This document shows positions 1-8,702 of a DNA stretch of 64,000 nucleotides, in pieces. Positions within the stretch are counted from its first letter, which is position 1. Each line of letters opens with the position of its first letter. The DNA comes from Beijerinckiaceae bacterium (GTDB lineage: Bacteria > Pseudomonadota > Alphaproteobacteria > Rhizobiales > Beijerinckiaceae): contig JAPZSB010000002.1 in the NCBI GenBank assembly GCA_027531565.1, positions 124,001 through 188,000 on the forward strand, written 5' to 3'. The notes under the pieces are model-generated. The model saw only the letters and a list, made by a program, of their open reading frames with translations. It did not search any database and had not been told where the DNA came from. Made by a program: the position numbers and the translations under genes.

Positions 1-174
1 CTGATCGATCTCGGGCCGGTCACCGGCGCCGAGGCGCGCGGTATCCTCCGCGACAGCCAGGTCGCCATTGATGGCGCCGATGGCTTCGCCCTGCTCGTCC
101 AGAGCGGCACACTGGAAGCGCCGGGCGTCGTGCTCGGTGCCGCCTATGCCGGGGTCGATGGCGTCAAGGCCTGA
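1..174 (+). CDS. C-terminal fragment of an unidentified protein
   Basis: An open frame enters from the left edge and ends with TGA at 172-174, giving 57 residues that finish in GVDGVKA. It uses the high-GC third positions of the flanking core genes, so it looks like the real end of a gene. The fragment is too short and too plain for me to name a family. It ends three bases before the stop codon of the convergent gamma-glutamyltransferase gene, so the two transcripts must meet here. Confidence 0.5.
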   Translation: MIDLGPVTGAEARGILRDSQVAIDGADGFALLVQSGTLEAPGVVLGAAYAGVDGVKA

Positions 175-177
175 CCC

Positions 178-1932
178 TCAATAACCGATCGCTGCCGTGC
201 CGCGCTGGCGCGGATCGGACGCGCCGGTTATCCCTTCTGCCGAAACCAGGATGGAATTGGCCGAGCCGCTCGTCGTGCCGGGCCGCACCGTATGCCCGCG
301 CTCGGCCAGCAGGCGGAGGGTATCCGGGGACAGGCCGTTCTCCACCGCCAGCGCATCCGGCCGCCATTGATGGTGGATGCGCGGGAAGGCGACGGCCTCG
401 GCGATGTTCATGCCATGGTCAATGACGTTGACGATGACCTGCAATACCGTGGTGATGATCCGGCTTCCCCCCGGCGAGCCGGTGATCAGGAACAGCTTGC
501 CGTTGCGGAACACGAAGGTCGGGGTCATTGACGAAAGCGGCCGTGCACCGGGCGCAACGGAGTTGGCATCGCTGCCGACAAGGCCATAGGCGTTCTGGGC
601 GCCGGCCCGGGCCGAGAAATCATCCATCTCGTTGTTGAGCAGTACGCCGGTTCCCTCGGCGACCATGGCCATGCCGTAGGAGAAATTCAGCGTGTAGGTA
701 TTCGACACCGCATTGCCCTCCGAATCGAGCACGGAGAAATGCGTGGTCTGGTCCGGCTCGTGCGGGAGCGGGTTGCCGGCGGCGATTTCCTCGGCCTTGC
801 GGGCCCGTTCGGGCAGGATCGCCTTGCGCTGCGTTTCGGCATAGGCCTTCGCCGTCAGGCCTCGGACCGGTACCTTCACCCGGTCCGGATCGCCAAGGAA
901 ACTCGCACGATCGGCATAGGCCGGCTTCATCGCCTCGGCCAGAAGATGGAGCGAGGCGGCGCTGCCCGGCCCGGTCGCCTTCAGGTCGAATCCTTCGAGA
1001 ATGTTGAGGATCTGGATCAGGTGGATGCCGCCGGAGGAGGGCGGCGGCATGGAGACGATTTCATGTCCGCGATAGCTCCCCCGGACCGGCGGGCGCAGGA
1101 CCGGCCGGTAGGCGGCGAGATCGGCCTCGGTCAGGATGCCACCCGCGGCCTGCGCGGAGCGGGCGATCGCGGCGGCGATGCGGCCGCTGTAGAAGGCGTC
1201 GGGCCCTTGCTGGCGGATCGCCTCGAGCGTGGTGGCGAGATCGGTCTGGACGAGGCGGTCACCGCGCTGGAGCGGCCTGCCGTCCTTCAGGAAGATCGCG
1301 GCGGAGGACGGGAAGCGGCCGAGCCGCGGCGCGGCGGCGGGCAGCGAATCGGCAAGGTCTTCCTCGACGGCAATGCCTTCGCGCGCCAGCCGGACCGCCG
1401 GGGCGACGAGATCGGCCAGGCTGAACCGCCCGGAGCCGTATTTCTCGTGGGCCAGAGCCAGCCCGCGCACGGTGCCCGGTACGCCGATGGACAGGCCGGA
1501 ATCCCGCGACTTCTTCGGGTCCGGCTCGCCCTTCGAATCGAGGAACATGTCGCGCGTGGCGGCGGCCGGCGCGGTCTCGCGGTAGTCGATCGCGATGGTC
1601 TCGCCCGATTTCGCGAGATGGACCAGCATGAAGCCGCCCCCGCCGAGATTGCCGGCGCGCGGCAGGGTCACGGCAAGGGCGAAGCCGGTGGCGACGGCCG
1701 CGTCGACTGCGTTGCCCCCGGCCTTCAGGATCTCGACTCCGACCTGGCTGGCCTGCCGCTCCTGGCTCGACACCATGCCGTTGCGGGCCAGAACCGGCAG
1801 CATCCGGCTCTGCGAGGACAGGATCGGCTGGCCGGGCGCGGGAACGTTGCTCTGGGCAAGTGCCAGGCCGGACAGGAGGGAGCCGGCCAGAAAAAGGCCG
1901 AAACGGAGCGCGTGCTGCATGGGTGACCTCAC
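178..1932 (-). CDS. ggt: Gamma-glutamyltransferase (glutathione hydrolase) precursor
   Basis: This periplasmic N-terminal nucleophile hydrolase cleaves or transfers the gamma-glutamyl group of glutathione and related amides. The 584-residue product starts with a signal peptide (hydrophobic core about 9-24, AxA-type cleavage near LALAQ). The self-processing site is visible as TTHFS at 396-400; Thr396 should become the nucleophile of the small subunit. The family signatures NNEMDDFS and PGGSRI follow. Length matches the family (about 580). Met5 is an alternative start. The gene is convergent with the fragment at the left edge and appears monocistronic. Identification is firm; the substrate in this organism is inferred. 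Confidence 0.95.
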   Translation of the reverse strand: MRSPMQHALRFGLFLAGSLLSGLALAQSNVPAPGQPILSSQSRMLPVLARNGMVSSQERQASQVGVEILKAGGNAVDAAVATGFALAVTLPRAGNLGGGGFMLVHLAKSGETIAIDYRETAPAAATRDMFLDSKGEPDPKKSRDSGLSIGVPGTVRGLALAHEKYGSGRFSLADLVAPAVRLAREGIAVEEDLADSLPAAAPRLGRFPSSAAIFLKDGRPLQRGDRLVQTDLATTLEAIRQQGPDAFYSGRIAAAIARSAQAAGGILTEADLAAYRPVLRPPVRGSYRGHEIVSMPPPSSGGIHLIQILNILEGFDLKATGPGSAASLHLLAEAMKPAYADRASFLGDPDRVKVPVRGLTAKAYAETQRKAILPERARKAEEIAAGNPLPHEPDQTTHFSVLDSEGNAVSNTYTLNFSYGMAMVAEGTGVLLNNEMDDFSARAGAQNAYGLVGSDANSVAPGARPLSSMTPTFVFRNGKLFLITGSPGGSRIITTVLQVIVNVIDHGMNIAEAVAFPRIHHQWRPDALAVENGLSPDTLRLLAERGHTVRPGTTSGSANSILVSAEGITGASDPRQRGTAAIGY

Positions 1933-2026
1933 CGGGACGATGCGCCCAGCCTAGGACGACTTTCCAAAAACCGGAACGGTTTTGATGGCTCTCGCCTGTC
2001 ACAAGGGCGGGACCCCGCCTGCGCGG

Positions 2027-2863
2027 TCAGGACCGGGCGGTGACCGGTACGGCCTGGCGCGCTGGCTGGCGGGTATGGGCTGGCGTTTCGACGATCTTGG
2101 CCGGGGCCACGGCGAAGCGCGGAGTCCAACGCAGGGCCTTGTAGTCGAACCCCGCTTCGATTGTCGGTTTTACCACCGCGAAATAGGGCGAGATGTCGAA
2201 ATCACGCGGCGCGTAGAGCGAATGGTGGTGGATGTGGAGGATTTCGCGCCGGGCATAGCGTGAACGGACCTTGCGGCGCTCTTCCGTGTTCTCGACCCGC
2301 GCGAGGATCGGGTAACGGACCGACTGGAACGCCTCGGCAATCAGCGTCGAGCAGATCGCGCGCGAAGGATCCCCCGAACCGAGCGCCAGCATCCGGCGGC
2401 GATAGCGGGTCGGGATCGGCAGCGGCACGAGGAAGCGCGCAAGGTCGAGCACGTTCTTGATATCGTATTCATGGCCGATCCGGGCCCTGAGAAACGCGAT
2501 CACCCGGTCCTGATCCTCGATCTTCAGCGCGACCGGGCGGCAGATCCGGATATGCCAGTCGCGGTATTTCGACAGCGGTGCCGTGATCACGCCCTGCGAC
2601 ATCTCGGCCTCGATCAGGACATGCGGTTCACCATCGGGCTCCGCCTTGCCGAGGCAATCGCCGACATAGATCGCGGAATGCGACCAGGTGGACTGGGTCA
2701 GGTACTTGATGACCGAGGACACGCGGTTGTTGCCCTCGACAAGCAGCACATCCGCCGGCTTCAGCACCGAGCGCAGCACGTCGAAATCGGGCGACGTGGC
2801 AGGCTTGTATCCAGCCAGAGGCTTTTCGAGGAACCTCGCGATCGCGCGGCCAAGCAGATTCAT
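2027..2863 (-). CDS. YiiX/YaeF-like permuted papain-fold amidase
   Basis: A 278-residue protein with the circularly permuted NlpC/P60-like cysteine peptidase layout: the catalytic His comes first in WSHSAIYVGD (His62) and the Cys later in RAICSTLIAEAF (Cys171). An early segment, ADVLLVEGNNRVSSVIKYLT, is typical of YiiX relatives, which are thought to hydrolyse amide bonds in lipids or cell-wall-linked substrates. There is no clear signal peptide, although residues 1-20 could be an amphipathic membrane-contacting helix. A GGGAGCG ribosome binding site precedes the ATG. The substrate is unknown. The fold call rests on the motif order and is fairly confident. Confidence 0.75.
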   Translation of the reverse strand: MNLLGRAIARFLEKPLAGYKPATSPDFDVLRSVLKPADVLLVEGNNRVSSVIKYLTQSTWSHSAIYVGDCLGKAEPDGEPHVLIEAEMSQGVITAPLSKYRDWHIRICRPVALKIEDQDRVIAFLRARIGHEYDIKNVLDLARFLVPLPIPTRYRRRMLALGSGDPSRAICSTLIAEAFQSVRYPILARVENTEERRKVRSRYARREILHIHHHSLYAPRDFDISPYFAVVKPTIEAGFDYKALRWTPRFAVAPAKIVETPAHTRQPARQAVPVTARS

Positions 2864-2999
2864 GACACGCTCCCACAGTCTTCTGTCGGGAGAAGGCTAC
2901 GTCACCAGTTTTCGCCAAATGCTTGCGATCCGCCGATTCCGGGCCGGGGATCCATGCCTAATTCGGATTAACTCTAAGGCTTGATGAAGCCCGATGCGT

Positions 3000-4232
3000 T
3001 CAATCCGTCCCGAGGGCAAGCTGTTCCTCGAGCATGAGGCGGGCCCGTGCACGCATCTTCTCGGTGTCGCTCTTGAGCTGGCCGCAGGCGGCGAGGATAT
3101 CGCGGCCGCGCGGCGTCCGGATGGGCGAGGCATAGCCGGCATCGAAGATCACTTCGGAAAACCGCTCGATCTGCGCCCAGTCAGAGCACTCATACTGCGT
3201 GCCCGGCCAGGGATTGAACGGGATCAGGTTGATCTTCGCATGGATGCCGCGCAGCATCCGCACCATGGCCCGCGCCTCGGCAAGGCTGTCATTCACGCCC
3301 TTCAGCATCACATATTCGAACGTGATGCGGCGGGCATTCGAGACGCCGGGATAGGTGCGGCACGCCTCCAGCAGCTCCGCGATCGGGTATTTCCGGTTGA
3401 TCGGAACCAGTTCGTCGCGCAGCGCGTCATTCGTCGCATGGAGCGAGATGGCGAGCATCGAGGCCGTTTCGGCGCCGAGCGGTGCGATTTCCGGCACGAC
3501 GCCCGAGGTCGAGACCGTCACCTTGCGCCTCGACAGCTGCAGGCCCTGCGGATCGGTCAGGACACCGATGGCCTCGCGGACATTGGCGTAGTTGTACAGC
3601 GGTTCGCCCATGCCCATGAAGACGATGTTCGAGACGAAGCGTCCGCCATCCGTCGGCACGAAGGCGCCTTCGGGGGGCGATTTGCCGGGGTAATCGCCGA
3701 GGCGGTCCCGCGCGACCATGACCTGCGCCACGATCTCCCAGGCCTCGAGATTCCGCACCAGCTTCTGCGTGCCGGTATGGCAGAACGAACAGTTGAGCGT
3801 GCAGCCGACCTGGCTGGATACGCAGAGCGTGCCGCGATCCCGCTCGGGGATGTACACGCATTCCACCTCGGCCCCGCGATCGGCAAGGCCGCGCGGCGGC
3901 AGTCGCAGGACCCATTTGCGCGTGCCGTCGGCCGAGACCTGTTCCCGCACGATTTCCGGCCGCGCCAGCGTGGCATGCTCCGCGAGCCGGGTCTGGAGCT
4001 GACGGGCGACATTGGTCATGTCGCCGAATTCCTCTGCGCCGCGCACATAGATCCAGTGCCAGAGCTGCGACAGGCGCATCCGGCGTTCCTTTTCCGGCAC
4101 GCCGGCCTGTTCGAGCAGGGCGGTCAGCCGCTCGCGCGACAGGCCGACAAGCGTCGGCCGTTCCCCGGGCGGGGACAGCACAGGCGCCGGGGCTGCCCCG
4201 GAATCCGGGAGGGTGGCCTCGATCACGGGCAT
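3000..4232 (-). CDS. rlmN: Dual-specificity 23S rRNA/tRNA (adenine-C2) methyltransferase RlmN
   Basis: This radical-SAM enzyme methylates C2 of A2503 in 23S rRNA and A37 in some tRNAs. The 410-residue protein carries the 4Fe-4S motif CxxxCxxC as Cys144, Cys148 and Cys151 (within [11 protein letters not shown]). The SAM-contact GMGEP segment follows ([11 protein letters not shown]). A C-terminal DILAACGQL contains the Cys that carries the methyl group in the family mechanism. The start overlaps the end of the upstream ialB-like gene by 10 bases, so the two are co-transcribed and probably translationally coupled. The N-terminal 30 residues are low-complexity and longer than in E. coli RlmN. Confidence 0.96.
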   Translation of the reverse strand: MPVIEATLPDSGAAPAPVLSPPGERPTLVGLSRERLTALLEQAGVPEKERRMRLSQLWHWIYVRGAEEFGDMTNVARQLQTRLAEHATLARPEIVREQVSADGTRKWVLRLPPRGLADRGAEVECVYIPERDRGTLCVSSQVGCTLNCSFCHTGTQKLVRNLEAWEIVAQVMVARDRLGDYPGKSPPEGAFVPTDGGRFVSNIVFMGMGEPLYNYANVREAIGVLTDPQGLQLSRRKVTVSTSGVVPEIAPLGAETASMLAISLHATNDALRDELVPINRKYPIAELLEACRTYPGVSNARRITFEYVMLKGVNDSLAEARAMVRMLRGIHAKINLIPFNPWPGTQYECSDWAQIERFSEVIFDAGYASPIRTPRGRDILAACGQLKSDTEKMRARARLMLEEQLALGTD

Positions 4233-4849
4233 TCCTTCGCCACGGCTTCGATGGCCCGGGCGAAGCCGTTCATGGAATAGCGGTCTGTCGTTTCATTGCC
4301 GCGGGCCGAAGCGACCTTGATCGAGATGCTCTGCGCCCGCTTCATCTGCTCGATGAGCTGGGCTTCCTGGGCCGGGTTCTTCAGGAAGGCGCTCTCGCCC
4401 GAGGCCACGAGGGCGAAGCTGGCGGTCCCGATGGTCAGCGTACCATCCTGGCCGTTCTTGGCGGCGAAGCCGAGCTTGAACGCCACCTCGTTGCGGGCGC
4501 CATCGGCGGCCCGGGTCGAGATGAAGAGATAGCCGGGATCCCGTTTCAGGGTCTTGGGCAGGCGCTCCTTCGGCTCGGACAGGGCGTAGCACATCTTCTG
4601 CTTGTCCTTGCCGGTGGTCAGGGCCCGCCAGTCATTGAAGGTGCCGATCAGGAAGGTCTGGGCGCCGCCGGCCGGAGCCGCGTTCGCCGCAGGACGGTTG
4701 GCCGGTGCGGCTGCGGGGCGATTTGCCTGGGCCTGTGCCCCGGCGACGGCCATGCAGACCGCGAGGCCGGCCAGAGCTGCCACCGATCCTGCCCGGAATG
4801 CCGCCATCCGCGGTCCGAACCAACCCTGTCTCGAAACGAAGGTCTTCAT
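4223..4849 (-). CDS. Invasion associated locus B (IalB) family protein
   Basis: A 208-residue exported protein. It has an N-terminal signal segment (hydrophobic about 18-40, ending AGAQA), then an Ala/Pro/Asn-rich linker (about 41-62), then the IalB domain with the family-typical [10 protein letters not shown] and [10 protein letters not shown] segments. IalB relatives are periplasmic or outer-membrane-associated proteins widespread in Rhizobiales, first linked to erythrocyte invasion in Bartonella. The molecular function is not established, and no virulence role should be assumed here. It is the first gene of a pair with rlmN (10-base overlap) and is divergent from the ECF sigma gene. Met15 is an alternative start that keeps the signal peptide. 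Confidence 0.8.
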   Translation of the reverse strand: MKTFVSRQGWFGPRMAAFRAGSVAALAGLAVCMAVAGAQAQANRPAAAPANRPAANAAPAGGAQTFLIGTFNDWRALTTGKDKQKMCYALSEPKERLPKTLKRDPGYLFISTRAADGARNEVAFKLGFAAKNGQDGTLTIGTASFALVASGESAFLKNPAQEAQLIEQMKRAQSISIKVASARGNETTDRYSMNGFARAIEAVAKECP

Positions 4850-5159
4850 CGTTCGTGACGTCTCCCTCTACGTTTCGCCTGCGCCGGATCCCGCGCTCCG
4901 GAGGGCACGAGGCCGGGAGCGATTCCACGGTTCCGGTCGGCTAAATGCCTGATATGGCGTGAATAGGGCATGAACTTCAAAGCCCGATCCGGCTTCCCTT
5001 AGCGCATTGTCCGTAAGACGACAAACGTTCTCGCCTGCCGCAGCGCGGCAAAACGGCCCCGGATCGGGTAGTCGGCGCGAAACCCGGCCCTATGTGGTTG
5101 TTTGTTCGGCACCGGAGCGTTACACCGGTGCCCAGACCAAGGAGAATCGAGGATCCTGC
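4850..5159. other. Divergent intergenic region between ialB-like gene and ECF sigma gene
   Basis: This 310-base gap has no convincing gene. It must hold the divergent promoters of the IalB family gene and the sigma factor. I looked for an alphaproteobacterial general-stress or RpoE-type -35/-10 pair and saw none I could defend. The last 25 bases hold the purine-rich translation signals of the sigma gene. Confidence 0.5.
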
Positions 5160-5729
5160 GTGCCGGCCGCCGATCATTGGGCCTTGCTGATGCGTGCCGT
5201 TGCCGAACGGCGGGACAAGGCGGCCTTTACAGAGATCTTCGACTATTTCACGCCCCGTCTCGAGGCGTATCTCATCCGTCTGGGCCTCGATCCCGGTGCG
5301 GCGGAGGAGATTGCGCAAGATGTGATGATCACGCTCTGGCGCAAGGCCGAGCTGTTCGATGCCGAGAAATCCTCGCTGGCAACCTGGCTCTACCGGGTGG
5401 CGAGGAACCGCCGGATCGACCTGTCGCGCCGCAGCCGGACGGATTATGTCGATCCGCAATCCCCGGCCATTCTCGACATCCCCGAGGAGCGGCGGTTCGA
5501 ATCGGAAATCGACGGCCAGCAGCGCGACGATATTGTCCGGTCGCTGATTACCGGCCTCCCGGTCGAGCAGCGCGACCTTGTCCTGCTCGCTTTCTATGAA
5601 GGCCTGTCGCATTCGCAGATTGCCGAGCGCACCGGTCTGCCACTCGGCACCGTGAAGTCACGGCTGCGCCTTGCCTTCACGCGGCTGCGCCGCGCGCTCG
5701 AGGCCGGCGGCATTTCCGAATCCCGCTGA
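5160..5729 (+). CDS. ECF-type RNA polymerase sigma factor
   Basis: A 189-residue sigma-70 family factor of the extracytoplasmic-function class. It has region 2 at about 22-92 (with AEEIAQDVMITLW and SLATWLYRVARNRRIDLSRR) and region 4 at about 120-180 (LPVEQRDLVLLAFYEGLSHS, then a helix-turn-helix ending in GTVKSRLRLA). The GTG start at 5160 was chosen because AAGGAG (5139-5144) and GAGG (5149-5152) lie just upstream and the protein begins at the usual point before region 2. A longer in-frame opening back to 5007 shows no family similarity. No anti-sigma gene adjoins it; the next gene is a convergent DUF1232 protein. Confidence 0.9.
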   Translation: MPAADHWALLMRAVAERRDKAAFTEIFDYFTPRLEAYLIRLGLDPGAAEEIAQDVMITLWRKAELFDAEKSSLATWLYRVARNRRIDLSRRSRTDYVDPQSPAILDIPEERRFESEIDGQQRDDIVRSLITGLPVEQRDLVLLAFYEGLSHSQIAERTGLPLGTVKSRLRLAFTRLRRALEAGGISESR

Positions 5730-5751
5730 ACGCTCCCCGTCTGCCTTTCGT

Positions 5752-6132
5752 TCAGGCCTGTTCCCGGTCGAGAGTATCGCGGGCCCTGTCGCGGTGTTCG
5801 GGCTGCAGCGCGCCCCGCACCGAGGCGATGGCCGTAGCCAGCACGGCGGCATCGTCGGTGAAGCCGAGGACGGGCAGGACATCCGGCACCGTATCCACCG
5901 GCAGCACGAAATAGGCCAGGGCGAGCATCAGGATCCAGCGGACACGCGGCGGCGTGGCCGGATCCCGGACGCAGAAATAGGCTGCCAGAAGGTCCTCGGC
6001 GAACGGCAATTGCCGCGCCAGCCGGCGCAGTTTCTCGCGCATGCGCCGGAGCATGTCCTCCTCGTCGCGCAGGGCGCGGCGGGCCGCATCCATCTCGGCC
6101 TTGGAAAAAGGCCCCTGCCAGAAGCTGTCCAT
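5752..6132 (-). CDS. DUF1232 (YkvA-like) membrane protein
   Basis: A 126-residue protein. An amphipathic, charged N-terminal helix (about 10-45) precedes the DUF1232 hairpin (about 55-100), with the family signature LALAYFVLPVDTVPDVLP followed by GFTDDAAVL. Members are small membrane-associated proteins of unknown function. The ATG at 6132 is preceded by GAGGGAGG at a five-base spacing, which decides against the upstream in-frame ATG at 6180. The gene converges on the sigma factor, with 22 bases between the stops, and is divergent from the dehydrogenase at 6280. Confidence 0.85.
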   Translation of the reverse strand: MDSFWQGPFSKAEMDAARRALRDEEDMLRRMREKLRRLARQLPFAEDLLAAYFCVRDPATPPRVRWILMLALAYFVLPVDTVPDVLPVLGFTDDAAVLATAIASVRGALQPEHRDRARDTLDREQA

Positions 6133-6279
6133 TCCATCCTCCCTCGGATCCATCCTTCCCGCCGATTGCGGCGGGACCATGGAGGGCTCTCCGACCGGGA
6201 GGGAAGGCCATCCTCCGAGGAGACTTGCGCCCGGCCGAAAGGCGGCCTAATCCGCCCCGAACCAGGAAGGAATATCCCC

Positions 6280-7065
6280 ATGCGCCTCGATTCTTCAATC
6301 GCCGCCATCGTCACCGGCAGCGCCTCCGGCCTCGGCGAGGCGACGGCCCGCCATCTCGCCGGTTTCGGCGTCCGGGTGGGCGTGCTCGATCTCAATCCCG
6401 AGCGGGGCGAAAAGGTCGCGGCGGAAATCGGGGGCGTCTTTGCCCGGTGCGACGTGACGGATGATGCCTCGGTTGCCGAGGCGCTTGCCAAGGTCCGTGG
6501 CCGTCATGGTGTCGAGCGCATCCTCGTGAATTGCGCCGGGATCGTCGCCGGGCGCCGGACCGTGAGCAAGGATCGCGAGACGGGCGCCCTTCTCGCGCAT
6601 GATCTCGGCAGCTTCACCAAGGTGATCTCCATCAACCTGATCGGTACCTTCCGGATGATCGCCCAGTCCGCAGTGGCCATGGCGGCGCTCGATCCGCTCG
6701 ATGCCGATGGTGCGCGCGGCGTCATCGTCAACACCGCCTCGGTGGCTGCGGAGGACGGGCAGATCGGCCAGGCGGCCTATTCCGCCTCCAAGGGCGGCGT
6801 GGCGGGCATGACCCTGCCCATCGCGCGCGATCTCGCCTCGCATGGCATCCGCGTCATGTCGATCATGCCGGGCATCTTCCACACGCCGATGTTCGACCAG
6901 ATTTCCGAGGAATATCGCAAGTCGCTGGCGCAGCAGGTTCCATTCCCGCAGCGGCTCGGCAATCCGGCCGAATATGCCAGCCTCGTCGAGAGCATCTGCC
7001 GGAACGACTATCTCAACGGGACCGCGATCCGCCTCGACGGGACGATCCGCCTCGCGCCGAAATGA
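6280..7065 (+). CDS. SDR family dehydrogenase, 3-hydroxyacyl-CoA dehydrogenase type II-like
   Basis: A 261-residue short-chain dehydrogenase/reductase. The cofactor motif is TGSASGLG (12-19) with an acidic residue at the end of beta-2 (LDLNP), which favours NAD(H). The catalytic residues are Ser154, Tyr167 and Lys171 (YSASK). The overall pattern, including the insert before SINLIGTFRMI and the PGIFHTPM segment, is that of HSD17B10-like 3-hydroxyacyl-CoA dehydrogenases, which act in branched-chain acyl-CoA or fatty acid oxidation. Substrate assignment is by family only. The start is the ATG just after an AGGAAGGAA purine tract. It stands alone between a divergent and a convergent gene. Confidence 0.88.
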   Translation: MRLDSSIAAIVTGSASGLGEATARHLAGFGVRVGVLDLNPERGEKVAAEIGGVFARCDVTDDASVAEALAKVRGRHGVERILVNCAGIVAGRRTVSKDRETGALLAHDLGSFTKVISINLIGTFRMIAQSAVAMAALDPLDADGARGVIVNTASVAAEDGQIGQAAYSASKGGVAGMTLPIARDLASHGIRVMSIMPGIFHTPMFDQISEEYRKSLAQQVPFPQRLGNPAEYASLVESICRNDYLNGTAIRLDGTIRLAPK

Positions 7066-7072
7066 GCCCGCC

Positions 7073-7378
7073 TCAGGGGGCGAGGCGACCGGCGGCGATG
7101 GCCTCCATCTGCCGGGCCAGTTCCAGATCGAGTTCGGTCAGGCCGCCGGCATCATGCGTGGTGAGGCGGACCTTCACCTCGCGATAGACATTGGACCATT
7201 CGGGATGGTGATCGAGCTTCTCGGCCTCGATCGCCGCTTCCGCCATGAAGCCGAAGGCGGCGCGGAACCCGGGGAAGCGATAGATCCGGAGGATGGCCTT
7301 GCCGCTCTCCTCGAGCTGCCAGGAGGCCAGTCCGGCGAGGGCGCTCTCGCGCTCGGCATCGGTCAGGGTTCGGGCCAT
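7073..7378 (-). CDS. phhB: 4a-hydroxytetrahydrobiopterin dehydratase (pterin carbinolamine dehydratase)
   Basis: A 101-residue protein that dehydrates 4a-carbinolamine tetrahydropterin, recycling the cofactor of aromatic amino acid hydroxylases. The active-site segment EKLDHHPEWSNVY, with its paired histidines, and the following THDAGGLTELD are diagnostic. Length matches the family. No phenylalanine hydroxylase gene is visible in the window, so its partner reaction is not shown by context. It converges on the SDR gene with seven bases between them. Confidence 0.93.
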   Translation of the reverse strand: MARTLTDAERESALAGLASWQLEESGKAILRIYRFPGFRAAFGFMAEAAIEAEKLDHHPEWSNVYREVKVRLTTHDAGGLTELDLELARQMEAIAAGRLAP

Positions 7379-7411
7379 CGCACACGCTCCGTCTCGGCTG
7401 CCGGCCCGTCC

Positions 7412-7945
7412 CTACTGAAGCGGGTAGGCCGCCTCGACGATATAGGGCCCGCCGCCGAAGGTTTCACGGGCCGAGAAGAGCGAAAAATGCTCGGCGGTGA
7501 AACGGCAGGGCGGGAAGGGCGCATGCGAAGCCAGGTAATCCGCGACATCCAGCACCGAGGCCGCCCGGAGGCGCGCAAGCGTGACATGCGGCGTGAACTT
7601 GCGCGGTTCCGGCTTGAGGCCGAGGCGCCGCAGGCAGCGCTCGCTCTCGGCCTGAAGCTCGATCAGGGCCCGGTTCGGTGCAACGCTCGCATAGAGCGTG
7701 TGAGGTTTGTCCCCGCCGAACACGCCAAGGCCCGTCAGGGCGACGGGCACGGATTCCCGGCCGATCTCGGCCAGTTCGTCCTCGATGTCGCGGGCACAGC
7801 GCCGGTCGATATCGCCGATGAAACGGAGGGTGAGGTGATAATCCGAGGGGTCAACCCATCGGGCGCCCGGAAGCCCCCAGCGGAGCCCCGACAACAGGGA
7901 CGCAACATCTTCCGGCAACTCGAGACCGACAAAGAGACGAGGCAT
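7412..7945 (-). CDS. thpR: RNA 2',3'-cyclic phosphodiesterase (2H phosphoesterase)
   Basis: A 177-residue 2H-superfamily phosphoesterase. Both catalytic HxTL tetrads are present: His37 in YHLTLRFIG and His120 in HVTLARLR. Family members hydrolyse 2',3'-cyclic phosphate ends of RNA and can ligate tRNA halves in vitro. The start at 7945 has a GAGGGGG ribosome binding site and opens directly into the first beta strand (MPRLFVGLEL), as usual. An upstream in-frame start at 7999 would add 18 residues with no family match. It lies between phhB and a methyltransferase-like gene on the same strand. Confidence 0.92.
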   Translation of the reverse strand: MPRLFVGLELPEDVASLLSGLRWGLPGARWVDPSDYHLTLRFIGDIDRRCARDIEDELAEIGRESVPVALTGLGVFGGDKPHTLYASVAPNRALIELQAESERCLRRLGLKPEPRKFTPHVTLARLRAASVLDVADYLASHAPFPPCRFTAEHFSLFSARETFGGGPYIVEAAYPLQ

Positions 7946-8000
7946 GACCGTTCCCCCTCGAATCACGCATCCGAGGTCACGGTAACACGATTTCCGCAAA

Positions 8001-8030
8001 GAAAAGCCCCTTCGGGACGCTCGTCCCGTG
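8001..8030 (-). terminator. Possible terminator after the methyltransferase-like gene
   Basis: On the minus strand a CGGGAC/GTCCCG stem (8013-8028) lies just downstream of the gene ending at 8053 and is followed by AAGGGGCTTTTC. The T-run is short and interrupted, so this is a weak intrinsic terminator at best. Confidence 0.4.
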
Positions 8031-8052
8031 GGTCTTTATTTCGCCAGCGAAA

Positions 8053-8619
8053 TCATGCCTTTGGCTTGCGGAAAATCCGGAGGGTTTCGTAGCCGGGTTC
8101 TTCCTTGAAGCCCGTCCTCGCGGCCCAGTCCGGGATCAGCCGCGCGGCGGCGTCATAGGCGAAGGAACCGGTGTAGAAGAGCACGAGCCCGCCCGGCCGG
8201 ACGAGCGCGGTCATCGCATCAAGCACGCCGCGATCATCGAGCGCGGCGAATTCCGCATTGTTCTCCGACCAGAACTCGCAGAGGTGGAACAGCGTCACGA
8301 TATCGAATTCCGGCAGGAGCCGGGCGTTGATCTGGTAGATGTCGCTGAACAGCACCTTGTAGTACTTGCCGAGATGCGGGTTCTCGGTCACCAGCCGGAT
8401 ATAGGAGCGGTATTCCGGCTCGGTGGCGGTGATGCCGATCACCGCATGGTCGCTGGCCGGGGCCTGGAGCCCGACATGGTGGTGATCCCCGGTGCCGAAA
8501 TGGAAGATCGTCTGCCCGGTGAGGCCCTTCTCCCTGAGATAGGATGTGAAATGCACGTCACACGGGCATTGCTTCACATCGAGCGGCCACGGATCCTTCC
8601 AGAGTTCAAGGCGTGCCAT
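8053..8619 (-). CDS. SAM-methyltransferase-like protein of unknown substrate
   Basis: A 188-residue protein with a Rossmann-like layout. IFHFGTGDHHHVG (about 38-50) sits at the SAM-loop position, VIGITATEPEYRSYI follows as the second strand, FDIVTLFHLCEF as the fourth, and a LVRPGGLVLFYTGS segment typical of class I methyltransferases comes near residue 140. The first loop has GTGD followed by three histidines rather than a standard GxGxG. Either the protein is a divergent member or the site has lost SAM binding. I do not recognise a specific family. Confidence 0.55.
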   Translation of the reverse strand: MARLELWKDPWPLDVKQCPCDVHFTSYLREKGLTGQTIFHFGTGDHHHVGLQAPASDHAVIGITATEPEYRSYIRLVTENPHLGKYYKVLFSDIYQINARLLPEFDIVTLFHLCEFWSENNAEFAALDDRGVLDAMTALVRPGGLVLFYTGSFAYDAAARLIPDWAARTGFKEEPGYETLRIFRKPKA

Positions 8620-8702
8620 GTCAGTCTCCCCCGGCTGTTTTCCCTGCCGGTAGAGAAGCGGGATGCGCTTGGCAAGCCACTTGCCATCCGGAGCATGAAG
8701 AA

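Noticed and set aside
2950-3000. Possible terminator after rlmN (GGCTT/AAGCC hairpin on the minus strand)
   Set aside because: The stem is only five base pairs and no T-run follows.
5007-5159. A longer N-terminus for the ECF sigma factor
   Set aside because: The extra 51 codons show no sigma-family similarity, and the GTG at 5160 has the well-placed ribosome binding site.
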